Shown: in pieces, positions 25,373 through 33,641 of the stretch
How positions within the stretch are numbered: the stretch's first letter is position 1
Layout of the letters: each line of letters starts with the position of its first letter
Notes under the pieces: generated by a model
The model's input: only the letters and a program-made list of their open reading frames with translations
Database searches by the model: none
Told to the model about the DNA's origin: nothing
Position numbers and translations under genes: made by a program
Source: Planctomycetota bacterium
Lineage (GTDB): Bacteria; Planctomycetota; Phycisphaerae; Phycisphaerales; SM1A02
Assembly (NCBI GenBank): GCA_022563315.1
Contig: JADFNO010000007.1
Coordinates: 1 to 47,664 of the forward strand
DNA length: 47,664 nt
Reading direction: 5' to 3'

Positions 25373-26745
25373 GTAAGTCCGAGACCAGCCGCACCACCTG
25401 TAAGGTAGTAGTGACAGAATGAGTCAAGCTTTCCATCGGGACGGATGACGTGCGTGCAGCATCGATCGATTCGATCTTGATCGTACGTTGACGCATCCAT
25501 GAAGGGTTTGATGAAGATGCGGAACGGCTGATCGGGCCCGATCTCCAATTGCTTGAGCAGTCGACCCAGCGGCTCGGTTTCACAACCGCAACGCGCCAGG
25601 TCATCGACGTTGAAGTTGACGCGATCGCGCAGAAATCCCTGCATTGTTGATAGATCAACCAGCCGACTCACGCCGACCGGACCGTTTGGCGTCCGCAGCA
25701 GGTAACCGATCGTGTGACAATTCGGATCGGCACAAGGCAAAGGCGTGAAATCTTCGATCGACAGCAATTCCTCCGACTGCTCCACGAGATTGAGGATCAC
25801 GTCGCCGACTGATATCGGCGTCGCGACTTCGCTCGCCACCGGCAACGATGACTCGACGTGCGGGGTCCGGCCGGTGTTGAACATCGGCTGAAAGACAACG
25901 CCTCGGCAATGTGGGCGCTCCAAACCGAAACGAAACGCCTCGCCCAGATGTGGAAGTGTGACCGGCGTCACCACCATCACCAGCGTGGTGGGAACGCCAA
26001 GCTCACCCACCAGGTCGATCGCCCTGCGCCTGGTCTTTCTCAAATCCGCGCCGCGAAGCTCCATCTGACCTTCTTGCTGCGGCCCGTCGAACTGGGCGTA
26101 CAGCTCAAACTTGCCATAACTGCGGCGCAACTCGCCAAGGCGAGCGCGGAACCCTTCATCGGCGGCAATCCGCACCAGGTTGGTGTTGATGAGCACGTAG
26201 CCGATTTCTTTATTGTCGAGCGACCATTGCAGAATCTCGAAGAATTGGGGGTGAATCGTCGGCTCACCGCCGGAGAGCTGCAAGATGTCGATGAATCCCT
26301 TGCGATCGATGACCCCCTGCACCCGCCCCCGGAAGTTCTCGAAAGTGATGCAGTCCACTTCTTCTTCGATACCCCAAGGTGAAGCAGCGTAGCAAGTCGG
26401 ACATTTGAGGTTGCACGAATCGACGATTTCGATCAATGCGATGCACGTGGACAGCACGTCGAAAGGGTCGCGCTTCTCATCCGATCCGTCGGTTGGTGCA
26501 CAGCCGCACGATGGCCCGCAACTCGATGCGTTATCCTGCGAGCCGCGCGACAAGTGATAAAAACGCGGATCGTTGGCGATCGTGACTTCAAACCGGCCGT
26601 GCGCAAGGCACGTCTTGGCCATGATGACCCGCCCGTCGCGCTCGTGAACCTCTGCCGGGATCGGTTCGAGACAGACCGGACAACGACTGGTCGTTGTCTT
26701 CATAAGCCTGGATTCGGCCAGGATGTTGAGGCTTTCAATCATCAT
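25369..26745 (-). CDS. COG1964-type radical SAM protein (archaeal tetraether synthase/MJ0619 family relative)
   Basis: 458 residues. The radical SAM cluster motif is DSCNLKCPTCYA (Cys111, 115, 118) and the AdoMet-binding LSGGEPT is at 158-163. The N-terminal block CPVCLEPIP...TCLAHGRFEV (Cys22, 25, 46) resembles the zinc/rubredoxin-like start of COG1964 proteins. A Cys-rich linker (SSCGPSCGCAP, 74-83) precedes the barrel. The C-terminal part has more cysteines (338, 343; 386, 388; 429, 430, 444) that could hold auxiliary Fe-S clusters. COG1964 includes archaeal Tes, which joins lipid chains, and MJ0619 methyltransferase-type members, so several reactions are possible. AGGAG is 7 bases before ATG 26745. 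It is the first gene of a pair with the Lgt-like gene. Confidence 0.85.
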   Translation of the reverse strand: MMIESLNILAESRLMKTTTSRCPVCLEPIPAEVHERDGRVIMAKTCLAHGRFEVTIANDPRFYHLSRGSQDNASSCGPSCGCAPTDGSDEKRDPFDVLSTCIALIEIVDSCNLKCPTCYAASPWGIEEEVDCITFENFRGRVQGVIDRKGFIDILQLSGGEPTIHPQFFEILQWSLDNKEIGYVLINTNLVRIAADEGFRARLGELRRSYGKFELYAQFDGPQQEGQMELRGADLRKTRRRAIDLVGELGVPTTLVMVVTPVTLPHLGEAFRFGLERPHCRGVVFQPMFNTGRTPHVESSLPVASEVATPISVGDVILNLVEQSEELLSIEDFTPLPCADPNCHTIGYLLRTPNGPVGVSRLVDLSTMQGFLRDRVNFNVDDLARCGCETEPLGRLLKQLEIGPDQPFRIFIKPFMDASTYDQDRIDRCCTHVIRPDGKLDSFCHYYLTGGAAGLGLT

Positions 26746-26826
26746 CGAACGCTCCTGCGTCGGTTGCGCGCCAAGTGGCAGTCCGCCCAGACAAGCCGCT
26801 CGACTTGCGACAACAGACGTGTGTCA

Positions 26827-27336
26827 TCAAGAACCGCTGAACGCATCCGGGTTAACGCTGAGATAGATCAAACACCCGGCAAAGAAGAGGAATGGCGCCA
26901 AGAAGGCGAGCAAGCCAATAACACACACTGTCGTTCCCACAGCGCGGAGCACAGCAACTATACCGACCGTCCGTGTGCGCTCGGGCAGCGAGCGCCTCAG
27001 CAGCGACCTGACCTGGTAGTAACTGTTGATCGGCACCGCGACCAAAAAAGGATACCCGCAGACAAGCGCGCCACTGCCGAAGAGGAGGATCGACACCGCA
27101 AGCCCGATGATCGGCCAACCCAGGCGAAGGCAGATCTTCAAGGCGCTGGGCCACGGCTGAAGTCGGGTCACCGTTTCGGGCGAGTAGCTCTTGCCGCATT
27201 CCGGACAGTTGCCACGATCGGCCAAACCTTTGAGCGAATAGCCGCACCAGTGACACCGGGCCGAGCCGCTGCCCGTACCGGCCGGCGGGGGAACCGGCTG
27301 ATCCGGCGGCTCGGATCGCTCGGTCGTATCGTTCAT
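26827..27336 (-). CDS. Zinc-ribbon membrane protein (paralogue B)
   Basis: 169 residues. An N-terminal zinc ribbon, CHWCGYSLKGLADRGNCPECG, is preceded by a Pro/Gly-rich stretch. LKICLRLGWPIIGLAVSILLFGSGALVCGYPFLVAV and TTVCVIGLLAFLAPFLFFAGCLIYL supply at least two pairs of membrane helices, joined by a basic loop (YQVRSLLRRSLPERTRT). The ribbon motif recurs in many planctomycete membrane proteins of unknown role. The gene directly upstream (27409-27933) is a clear paralogue, 72 bases away. No strong ribosome binding site. Confidence 0.75.
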   Translation of the reverse strand: MNDTTERSEPPDQPVPPPAGTGSGSARCHWCGYSLKGLADRGNCPECGKSYSPETVTRLQPWPSALKICLRLGWPIIGLAVSILLFGSGALVCGYPFLVAVPINSYYQVRSLLRRSLPERTRTVGIVAVLRAVGTTVCVIGLLAFLAPFLFFAGCLIYLSVNPDAFSGS

Positions 27337-27408
27337 GGCCGACCACCGCTGCGCAATCGCAATAAGGTTGGAGAAAGTGACAACGGCGATATCTTCATCA
27401 CATCGACC

Positions 27409-27933
27409 TCAGAACCGACCCATGCTTGAGAGTAGGACCAGGCACCCAACCCCAAACACAAACGGTCCGCCGACGAAGACCAGCAGGATGATGACGCAGA
27501 CGGTCGTTCCGATCTTGCGCCAGATCGCCACCGGTCCCTGAGTTCGGATCTGCTCGGGCAGACTACGGCGCAGCATCGAGCGGATCTGGAAATAGCTGTT
27601 GATCGTTACCGACACAATCATTGTGTAGCCAATGATTGTGCCCAGCATCCGCAAATCGTTGCCCCAGGAGGATGCAAGAAAGGTAGCCGTCAACATTAGA
27701 CCGGCGATGGGCCAACCAAGCCGAAGGCAGATCATCAGTGCGCTGGGCCAGGGTTGAAGTTGGTTGGCTGAATCGGGTGTGAAGCTTCGGCCGCATTCCG
27801 GGCAGTTCCCACGATCGGCCAAACCTTTGAGCGAATAGCCGCACCAGTGACACCGCCCGGATGGGAGTGCCGGCTTTGGATCGGACGGCTCCGTCGGCCT
27901 CGACTGGCCCTGGGGATCATCCTGATCGGCCAT
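27409..27933 (-). CDS. Zinc-ribbon membrane protein (paralogue A)
   Basis: 174 residues. The same order as its neighbour: Pro-rich start, zinc ribbon CHWCGYSLKGLADRGNCPECG (~33-53, identical in both), then LMICLRLGWPIAGLMLTATFLA, LRMLGTIIGYTMIVSVTINSY, basic loop IRSMLRRSLPEQIRT and a last helix pair (TTVCVIILLVFVGGPFVFGVGCLVLL). The strict identity of the ribbon and the divergence of the helices point to a tandem duplication under selection for the ribbon. Function unknown. Confidence 0.76.
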   Translation of the reverse strand: MADQDDPQGQSRPTEPSDPKPALPSGRCHWCGYSLKGLADRGNCPECGRSFTPDSANQLQPWPSALMICLRLGWPIAGLMLTATFLASSWGNDLRMLGTIIGYTMIVSVTINSYFQIRSMLRRSLPEQIRTQGPVAIWRKIGTTVCVIILLVFVGGPFVFGVGCLVLLSSMGRF

Positions 27934-28084
27934 GCCCGGTAGTCTACCACTGGCGACGCAAGAGCGGTGGACGGGAGACCCCGGAGCATGGTGATATCAA
28001 CCGGGACGGCACGGCTCGGTTCGCTCAGGCTCAAGGTCACCCTCGCCATTGCTCAATCGGCGATGGGGCGTATACCTTGTACTG

Positions 28085-30139
28085 ATGATGAGTCAGCCGT
28101 CTGTTTCAGCGAGCCAAGATTTCGTCTCACTGGGGCTATCACCAGACGTAGCAGGTGAACTCTCTACCGCGATTGAGAAGGGTCTTGCCGAGGGTGGTCC
28201 CGAGAAGGCCTGGCGTTGGATTTGCGCGGAGATTCTTCGACCGCAGCATCCGTTTGAAGCGCATCTTCGGGCCCATGAGGCGGTGTTCGCCAAGTGGGAT
28301 GCTTCCAAGCGCCCTGCGCCGGTGTGGGTTCCCGATCCGGAATCAATAACACAGACCAATCTTGCGAAGCTGATGCGCGATCGTGGACTCGATACTTACG
28401 AAGCGCTGTTCAAGTGGTCCGTTGAAGATCGTTTCGGCTTCTGGCAAGAGATGATCAAGACGCTTCACATTCGCTTCAAACAGAATGCTAAGCGTCTTGT
28501 TGCTGACGAACGTGAAGTTGAATCTCCCGATTGGCTTCCGGGGGCGACACTCAATATTGCTGACAACTGCTTCAACGCAGATCGTCAAAGCACCGCGATC
28601 GTGTACGCCAAGCAAGACGGCGTTCTTCATAGGATGACGCTGACTGAACTTGAAGCAATGACGAACCAGGTCGCCAACGGTCTGCGCGATCTTGGTTTGA
28701 ACCCCGGCGACGCGGTCGCCATCGACATGCTCATGACCGTCGAATCCGTGGCGATCTATCTTGGGATCGTCCGGGCCGGCTGTGTTGCGGTATCAATTGC
28801 TGATAGTTTCGCGCCGGATGAAATCGCCACGCGATTGCGCCTCGCTGACACCAAGGCGATCTTCACGCAGGATTTTATTGCCCGAGGCGACAAACAGCTT
28901 CCGTTGTATGAGAAGGTTACGGACGCGGATGCTCCACAAGCGATCGTCCTGCCGGGGGCAAACGACGTCAGCGTCGAGCTGCGCGATGGTGATATGAACT
29001 GGACTGATTTTCTAAGCGATTGCGATTCGTTTGAGTCGGTTGCACGTCAGCCGCACGATCACAGCAACATACTGTTTTCATCGGGTACGACGGGCGATCC
29101 CAAGGTGATTCCTTGGACCCACACCACGCCGATCAAATGCGCTGCCGACGGCTGGTTGCATCATGACATACGCGAAGGTGACGTGGTCGCGTGGCCGACC
29201 AACCTGGGTTGGATGATGGGGCCGTGGCTGATCTATGCATCATTGGTAAACGGAGCAACGATCGCACTGTATGAAGGTGCGCCCAACACGCGCGGGTTCT
29301 GTCGATTCGTTGCCGACGCAAGCGTGACGATGTTGGGCGTGGTGCCGAGTCTGGTGAAGGCGTGGCGCAGCAACGACTGTGTAGCCGGCTCGGACTGGTC
29401 ATCGATTCGATGCTTCAGCTCGACGGGTGAATGTTCCAACGCTCAGGACATGTTCTGGTTGATGTCGCGTGCTCAGTACAAACCGGTGATCGAATACTGC
29501 GGCGGGACGGAAATCGGCGGTGGGTACCTCACCGGCACGATGGTTCAGCCGGCCGTACCGGCGACGTTCACCACGCCGGCGCTTGGATTGGACGTGGCGA
29601 TTCTTGATGAGACCGGCGCGCCCGCCCAAACGGGAGAGCTGTTTCTCGTTGGGCCTTCGATCGGCCTTTCGAACGAATTGATCAAAGGCGATCATCACAC
29701 GGTGTATTACGAGGGCACGCCGACCGGTCCCACCGGCGAGTTGCTCAGGCGCCACGGCGATGAGATGTGCCAACTGGCAGGCGGGTATTTCCAAGCCTTG
29801 GGTCGAGCCGATGACACGATGAACTTAGGGGGGATCAAGACGAGCTCGGCTGAGATCGAGCGCGTGCTGAATGACGTTGCCGGGGTGCAAGAGACCGCTG
29901 CCATTGCTGTGCCTCCAACCGAGGGCGGCCCGGATCGGCTGATCATCTATGTGGTCGCTGAGGCCGGAGGCGGGGTAGACCCGGTGGAGATTCGGCCAGC
30001 CATGCAGGAGGCGATCAAGCAGCGCCTGAACCCACTTTTTCGCATCCATGAGGTGCTGGCGATTTCCGCTTTGCCACGGACCGCCTCAAATAAGGTGATG
30101 CGGCGAACGCTGCGGGCCCAGTATCAAGGCTCCTCATAA
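28085..30139 (+). CDS. AMP-forming acyl-CoA synthetase, AAE17/18-like
   Basis: 684 residues. ANL-superfamily enzyme activating a carboxylic acid with ATP to the acyl-adenylate and then the CoA thioester. Motifs: NILFSSGTTGDPKVIPWTH (phosphate loop), EYCGGTEIGGGY (A5-like), a GELLRRHGDEM/GRADDTMNLGGIKTSSAEIE segment (hinge and Asp) and PRTASNKVMRR near the end with the catalytic Lys (the usual SGK is SNK). The ~130-residue N-terminal extension (KAWRWICAEILRPQHPFEAH, APVWVPDPESITQTNLAKLM) is shared with plant peroxisomal acyl-activating enzymes 17/18 and their bacterial relatives, not with plain acetyl-CoA synthetase. A TTG at 28049 is in frame, but ATG 28085 or 28088 is preferred. Substrate uncertain. 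Confidence 0.88.
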   Translation: MMSQPSVSASQDFVSLGLSPDVAGELSTAIEKGLAEGGPEKAWRWICAEILRPQHPFEAHLRAHEAVFAKWDASKRPAPVWVPDPESITQTNLAKLMRDRGLDTYEALFKWSVEDRFGFWQEMIKTLHIRFKQNAKRLVADEREVESPDWLPGATLNIADNCFNADRQSTAIVYAKQDGVLHRMTLTELEAMTNQVANGLRDLGLNPGDAVAIDMLMTVESVAIYLGIVRAGCVAVSIADSFAPDEIATRLRLADTKAIFTQDFIARGDKQLPLYEKVTDADAPQAIVLPGANDVSVELRDGDMNWTDFLSDCDSFESVARQPHDHSNILFSSGTTGDPKVIPWTHTTPIKCAADGWLHHDIREGDVVAWPTNLGWMMGPWLIYASLVNGATIALYEGAPNTRGFCRFVADASVTMLGVVPSLVKAWRSNDCVAGSDWSSIRCFSSTGECSNAQDMFWLMSRAQYKPVIEYCGGTEIGGGYLTGTMVQPAVPATFTTPALGLDVAILDETGAPAQTGELFLVGPSIGLSNELIKGDHHTVYYEGTPTGPTGELLRRHGDEMCQLAGGYFQALGRADDTMNLGGIKTSSAEIERVLNDVAGVQETAAIAVPPTEGGPDRLIIYVVAEAGGGVDPVEIRPAMQEAIKQRLNPLFRIHEVLAISALPRTASNKVMRRTLRAQYQGSS

Positions 30140-30361
30140 TCATCCCACGGCGGGAAAACCGGCTCTTGGACACAGCCAGGGCCGTTCGCGGGGCCACGAA
30201 GGCGTGATTGCCTATTCGGTGGAGCTTGCCCTGCTCGCCCGGCCTGCATAAATCATGTCGAAAACTGAATTCAATGTCATAATTCTCCCGCAGCTGCGTT
30301 GAACGGCTGTAGTTCTTGAGAAAGAAGTCTGCGGGAGCGATTCCTGCAACAACAATCGTCC

Positions 30362-30367
30362 AAGGAG
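30362..30367 (+). promoter_or_regulatory. Ribosome binding site of the helical exported protein
   Basis: AAGGAG, 8 bases before ATG 30376. It places the start directly before the signal peptide and excludes the upstream in-frame ATG at 30316. Confidence 0.78.
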
Positions 30368-30375
30368 ACTGTGTG

Positions 30376-31719
30376 ATGATCCGCTCAACCTTATCTGTCC
30401 GCAACGTCGGGATTATGGTCGCGTCGCTTGCCCTGGGAGCAGCGCTGACACTTACCGGCCCGGCCTCAGGTCAGTTTGGCGCTAGCCGAGGATTCCAGCA
30501 AGAGCCGAGCTACACCAGTCGTGACATCCAGCTCGCGGTGGATGAGTTGAAGCTCGACGAGATCCAGAAGCTGATCGTGGAGACGCTCTTCCAGGACTAC
30601 CAAGGCGCTTACGACGACAGTCGGGCCGGGCTTTCTCAGCGGATAACCGACATGGGCGATGAACTTCAAGGGATGGATCGGGTGGAGCTTCTGCAGGTCG
30701 TCTTCGGGGCTCTTGGCCAGTGGCAGCAGCGCAACGAGCGACTGTCGGAGCAGTTCATCCAGGACGTCCGCCGGCTGCTGAGCGAGGATCAAGAGGAGCT
30801 CTGGCCGTCGTTTGAGCACAAGATGTATCGCCGCAAGTACTTGAAGAACGGCCGGCTCTCCGGCGAGCGGCTGGATCTTTTCGTCGTCATGGCGGAGTTG
30901 GATCTGGCCGAGACCGAGGCTCAGGAGATTCAACCGTTGCTCGACGCCTACGAAGTCGAACTCGACGGCGCGCTGCACCGGCGAGAGGAACAGTCCAAGT
31001 CGTCCCAGGCCGATGCCATCGCGGCGATCCGAAACAACAACGAAACGAACGTCGGCGTCGTGCTGGCGAACCGACAGGTCCAGCTGCACAAAGTCGTGCG
31101 CGACGTGAACGAGCACTATGTCCAGAGCATCGCCGCGGCCCTGCCGCAGGAACAGCAGGCCGCGTTCCTCGACAAGGTTCGCCTGCGGTCTTTTTCACGT
31201 GTTTACCGACTCACCTTGGCCCAGCGCGTGCTCAAAGCGGCCCAGGAGCTCCGAGACCTCACCGAGGAGTTGCTGATCGCGATCGGGCAGTTGGAATCGC
31301 AGTATCTGATCGAACTGGCGGCATTCAATGAGAAGCTCGTCCAACTGATCAAGGATAAAGAACCTCAGGACATTGTGTACAAGGCAAGCGTGCAACAGTC
31401 GAAGCTCACCGGAGAAGGCGTCGAGCGGCCCGCGGATCAGACGAAGGAGGCGTTCACCAAGCGCCGTGAGCTGGGCCAGCGCTACATCGACCAACTCAAG
31501 GCGATGCTCACGCCCGAACAGATCGCCTTGCTGCCGGGATTGGGAACCTTCCGGCCGGACGGGCTTGCCACCGGATCGGCCAGCCAAACAACAAGGATCC
31601 AAGACCTGAAGAAGGCCCGCCAGGAAAGGCTGCGCCAGCTTAAAGACGGCCCGTCGATTCAACCGAGTAGCGACGGCAGTTTAAAGCAAAAGGGACCCAA
31701 GCGGGAGGCGGACAACTGA
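30376..31719 (+). CDS. Exported alpha-helical protein of unknown function
   Basis: 447 residues. The signal peptide MIRSTLSVRNVGIMVASLALG... ends near TGPASGQ. The mature protein is almost all helix with many Glu, Gln, Arg and Leu residues and likely coiled coils, and no cysteine. Helical-pair segments such as DIQLAVDELKLDEIQKLIVETLF and LFVVMAELDLAETEAQEIQPLL look like repeats of one unit, resembling LTXXQ/Spy-like periplasmic proteins in composition, but this is not a firm family call. The tail is basic and Lys-rich (KKARQERLRQLKDG, KQKGPKREADN). It precedes the type II secretion genes by 241 bases on the same strand and could belong to that locus. Confidence 0.8.
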   Translation: MIRSTLSVRNVGIMVASLALGAALTLTGPASGQFGASRGFQQEPSYTSRDIQLAVDELKLDEIQKLIVETLFQDYQGAYDDSRAGLSQRITDMGDELQGMDRVELLQVVFGALGQWQQRNERLSEQFIQDVRRLLSEDQEELWPSFEHKMYRRKYLKNGRLSGERLDLFVVMAELDLAETEAQEIQPLLDAYEVELDGALHRREEQSKSSQADAIAAIRNNNETNVGVVLANRQVQLHKVVRDVNEHYVQSIAAALPQEQQAAFLDKVRLRSFSRVYRLTLAQRVLKAAQELRDLTEELLIAIGQLESQYLIELAAFNEKLVQLIKDKEPQDIVYKASVQQSKLTGEGVERPADQTKEAFTKRRELGQRYIDQLKAMLTPEQIALLPGLGTFRPDGLATGSASQTTRIQDLKKARQERLRQLKDGPSIQPSSDGSLKQKGPKREADN

Positions 31720-31960
31720 TCGACCACGAGCGCGGTCCACACCGGGAGAGGCGTGCTCCGGCCGGCCGGGCAGCTCTCTCGCCGAGGGAGGCATCAGCAC
31801 CCAAGCCTCCCCTACTGGAGTTTGACGAGACCCCCGCTTGTCCTGCTGTCACCAGTCTGGGCGGGCAACACGCCACGGCGCGCTCAGCCGAACCGTACGA
31901 CGGTCCCGATGAAGGGTGCAGGCCAGATGGAAATCGCGGTGTGTGCGTGACGAACCAGCC

Positions 31961-33634
31961 ATGAACGACGGTGTCAAAATGTCCGAGCAATTCGCGCAAT
32001 CAGCCGCCGGGGCGCCGTTCGATGAGCTCGGCTCCGGTGGTCCAGCCGGGCGGGCCGGGGGCGATGGCGCGTCGGTTCGGGACCGGTGCGCCGCATTGCG
32101 AATTGACTGGATGGATGAAGCGCCGTCGGCTACGCCGGAGGCGGTCGCTCTGATCGACCCGGAGATCGCCGTACGCCTGCGGGTCGTCCCCCTGCGGATG
32201 GCAGATGGTCGGTTGGTGGTGGCCATGATCGACCCGCTGGACATCGCCGCCGTCGATGAGGTCTCGACACTCACCGGCCATGTGGTGACGCGGATCGGCG
32301 TCGAACCGCGGCCGTTCTCGGAACTCATGCGGACGCACTATGGCACGACGGCGGCCCGCATCGCCGAGAGCCTCGCCGACGAGGCCACCGACTCGTCCAC
32401 CGAGCTGGAGCACAATCTCGACGCGATCGATGCGGCGGACATCCATCGCATGGCCGAGCAACCGACGTTGATCAACCTGGTCAACCTTGTGCTGCTGGAA
32501 GCAATCCAGTCGCGGGCATCGGACGTTCACATTGAGCCGTTTGAGAACGAACTGAAGGTCAAGTTCCGTATCGACGGCGAGCTGTCGGAGCAGGCGCCGC
32601 CGCCGAAGCACCTTCAGCCGGCGTTGATTGGTCGCATCAAGATCATGGCCGGCATGAACATCGCTGAGCGCTACGTGCCGCAGGATGGTCACATCACGCT
32701 TCGGTTTGAGGGGCGTAAGGTCGATCTTCGCGTGTCAACGGTGCCCACGCTGTACGGCGAGTCGGTGGTGATGCGAATCCTCGACAAGAGCGCCCTGCGT
32801 CTTGATTTCGAGACGTTAGGCATGAACGAGTCGCTTCGCGACAAGGTCGACGCCCTCATCGCCAAGCCGCACGGGCTGGTGCTGGTGACGGGTCCGACCG
32901 GTTCGGGCAAAACGACCACGCTCTACGCCGCCCTCAGCAAGCTCTACGACCCACGCAAGAAGATCATTACCATCGAGGATCCGGTCGAGTACGAGCTCCC
33001 CGGCATCAACCAGATCCCCGTGAATCCCAAGCGCGGTCTGACCTTCGCCACGGGGCTGCGGCACATCCTGCGACAAGACCCGGACATCATCTTCGTCGGA
33101 GAGATCCGCGACCGCGAAACGGCGGAGATCGCGGTTCGCTCGGCTTTGACCGGTCACTTGATCTTCTCGACCTTGCACACCAACGATGCGATCAGCTCGA
33201 TCGGCCGACTCATCGACATGGGCGTCGAACCGTACCTCTTGGCCTCCGTGCTGGAAGGCGCGTTGGCCCAGCGCCTCGGTCGGCGGGTCTGCCCGCACTG
33301 CCGCGAGCAAATGCCGATGCCGGAGGACGTCAGCCACCGCCTTTCGCCCTCGGAGCTGGAACTGTTCAACGGCTCAGTCTGGCGGGGACGCGGCTGCACA
33401 AAGTGCAACGACTCCGGCTACCACGGACGGATCGGATTCTTCGAGCTGGTCCGGGTAACCGCGGCTCTGCGGCGGGCGGTGTCCGAGAACCGGCCGGCGG
33501 CGGACCTCCAGGGGGCCGTCGACGAGTCCTTCATCAACATGCGGCGGGATGGGCTGGAAAAGGCCGCCCAAGGCCGAACCACGATCGAAGAAGTCTTGCG
33601 GGCCACGCAAGATATTGAAGATTCCATCGTTTGA
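31961..33634 (+). CDS. gspE: Type II secretion ATPase GspE
   Basis: 557 residues from ATG 31961; alternative starts are GTG 31916 and ATG 31979, none with a good ribosome binding site. The cytoplasmic hexameric ATPase drives pseudopilus assembly. The N-terminal domain (GSPII_E_N-like, ~60-150) is followed by the ATPase core: SRASDVHIEPFE, Walker A GPTGSGKTTT (~311-320), Asp box IITIEDPVEYELPGINQ (~335), Walker B DIIFVGEIRDRET (~375), His box STLHTNDA (~403). The CPHC...CTKC zinc site (~444-482) is the GspE/PilB tetracysteine. The N terminus is Gly/Ala-rich and poorly conserved. First gene of the E-D run. Confidence 0.95.
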   Translation: MNDGVKMSEQFAQSAAGAPFDELGSGGPAGRAGGDGASVRDRCAALRIDWMDEAPSATPEAVALIDPEIAVRLRVVPLRMADGRLVVAMIDPLDIAAVDEVSTLTGHVVTRIGVEPRPFSELMRTHYGTTAARIAESLADEATDSSTELEHNLDAIDAADIHRMAEQPTLINLVNLVLLEAIQSRASDVHIEPFENELKVKFRIDGELSEQAPPPKHLQPALIGRIKIMAGMNIAERYVPQDGHITLRFEGRKVDLRVSTVPTLYGESVVMRILDKSALRLDFETLGMNESLRDKVDALIAKPHGLVLVTGPTGSGKTTTLYAALSKLYDPRKKIITIEDPVEYELPGINQIPVNPKRGLTFATGLRHILRQDPDIIFVGEIRDRETAEIAVRSALTGHLIFSTLHTNDAISSIGRLIDMGVEPYLLASVLEGALAQRLGRRVCPHCREQMPMPEDVSHRLSPSELELFNGSVWRGRGCTKCNDSGYHGRIGFFELVRVTAALRRAVSENRPAADLQGAVDESFINMRRDGLEKAAQGRTTIEEVLRATQDIEDSIV

Positions 33635-33641
33635 TTGAGGT

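Noticed and set aside
30240-30290. CATAAT-containing AT-rich patch as promoter before the helical exported protein
   Set aside because: No -35 with more than three matches at 16-18 bases spacing.
31720-31960. Possible c-di-GMP riboswitch before gspE
   Set aside because: None of the conserved core elements could be found; the stretch shows no clear signal.
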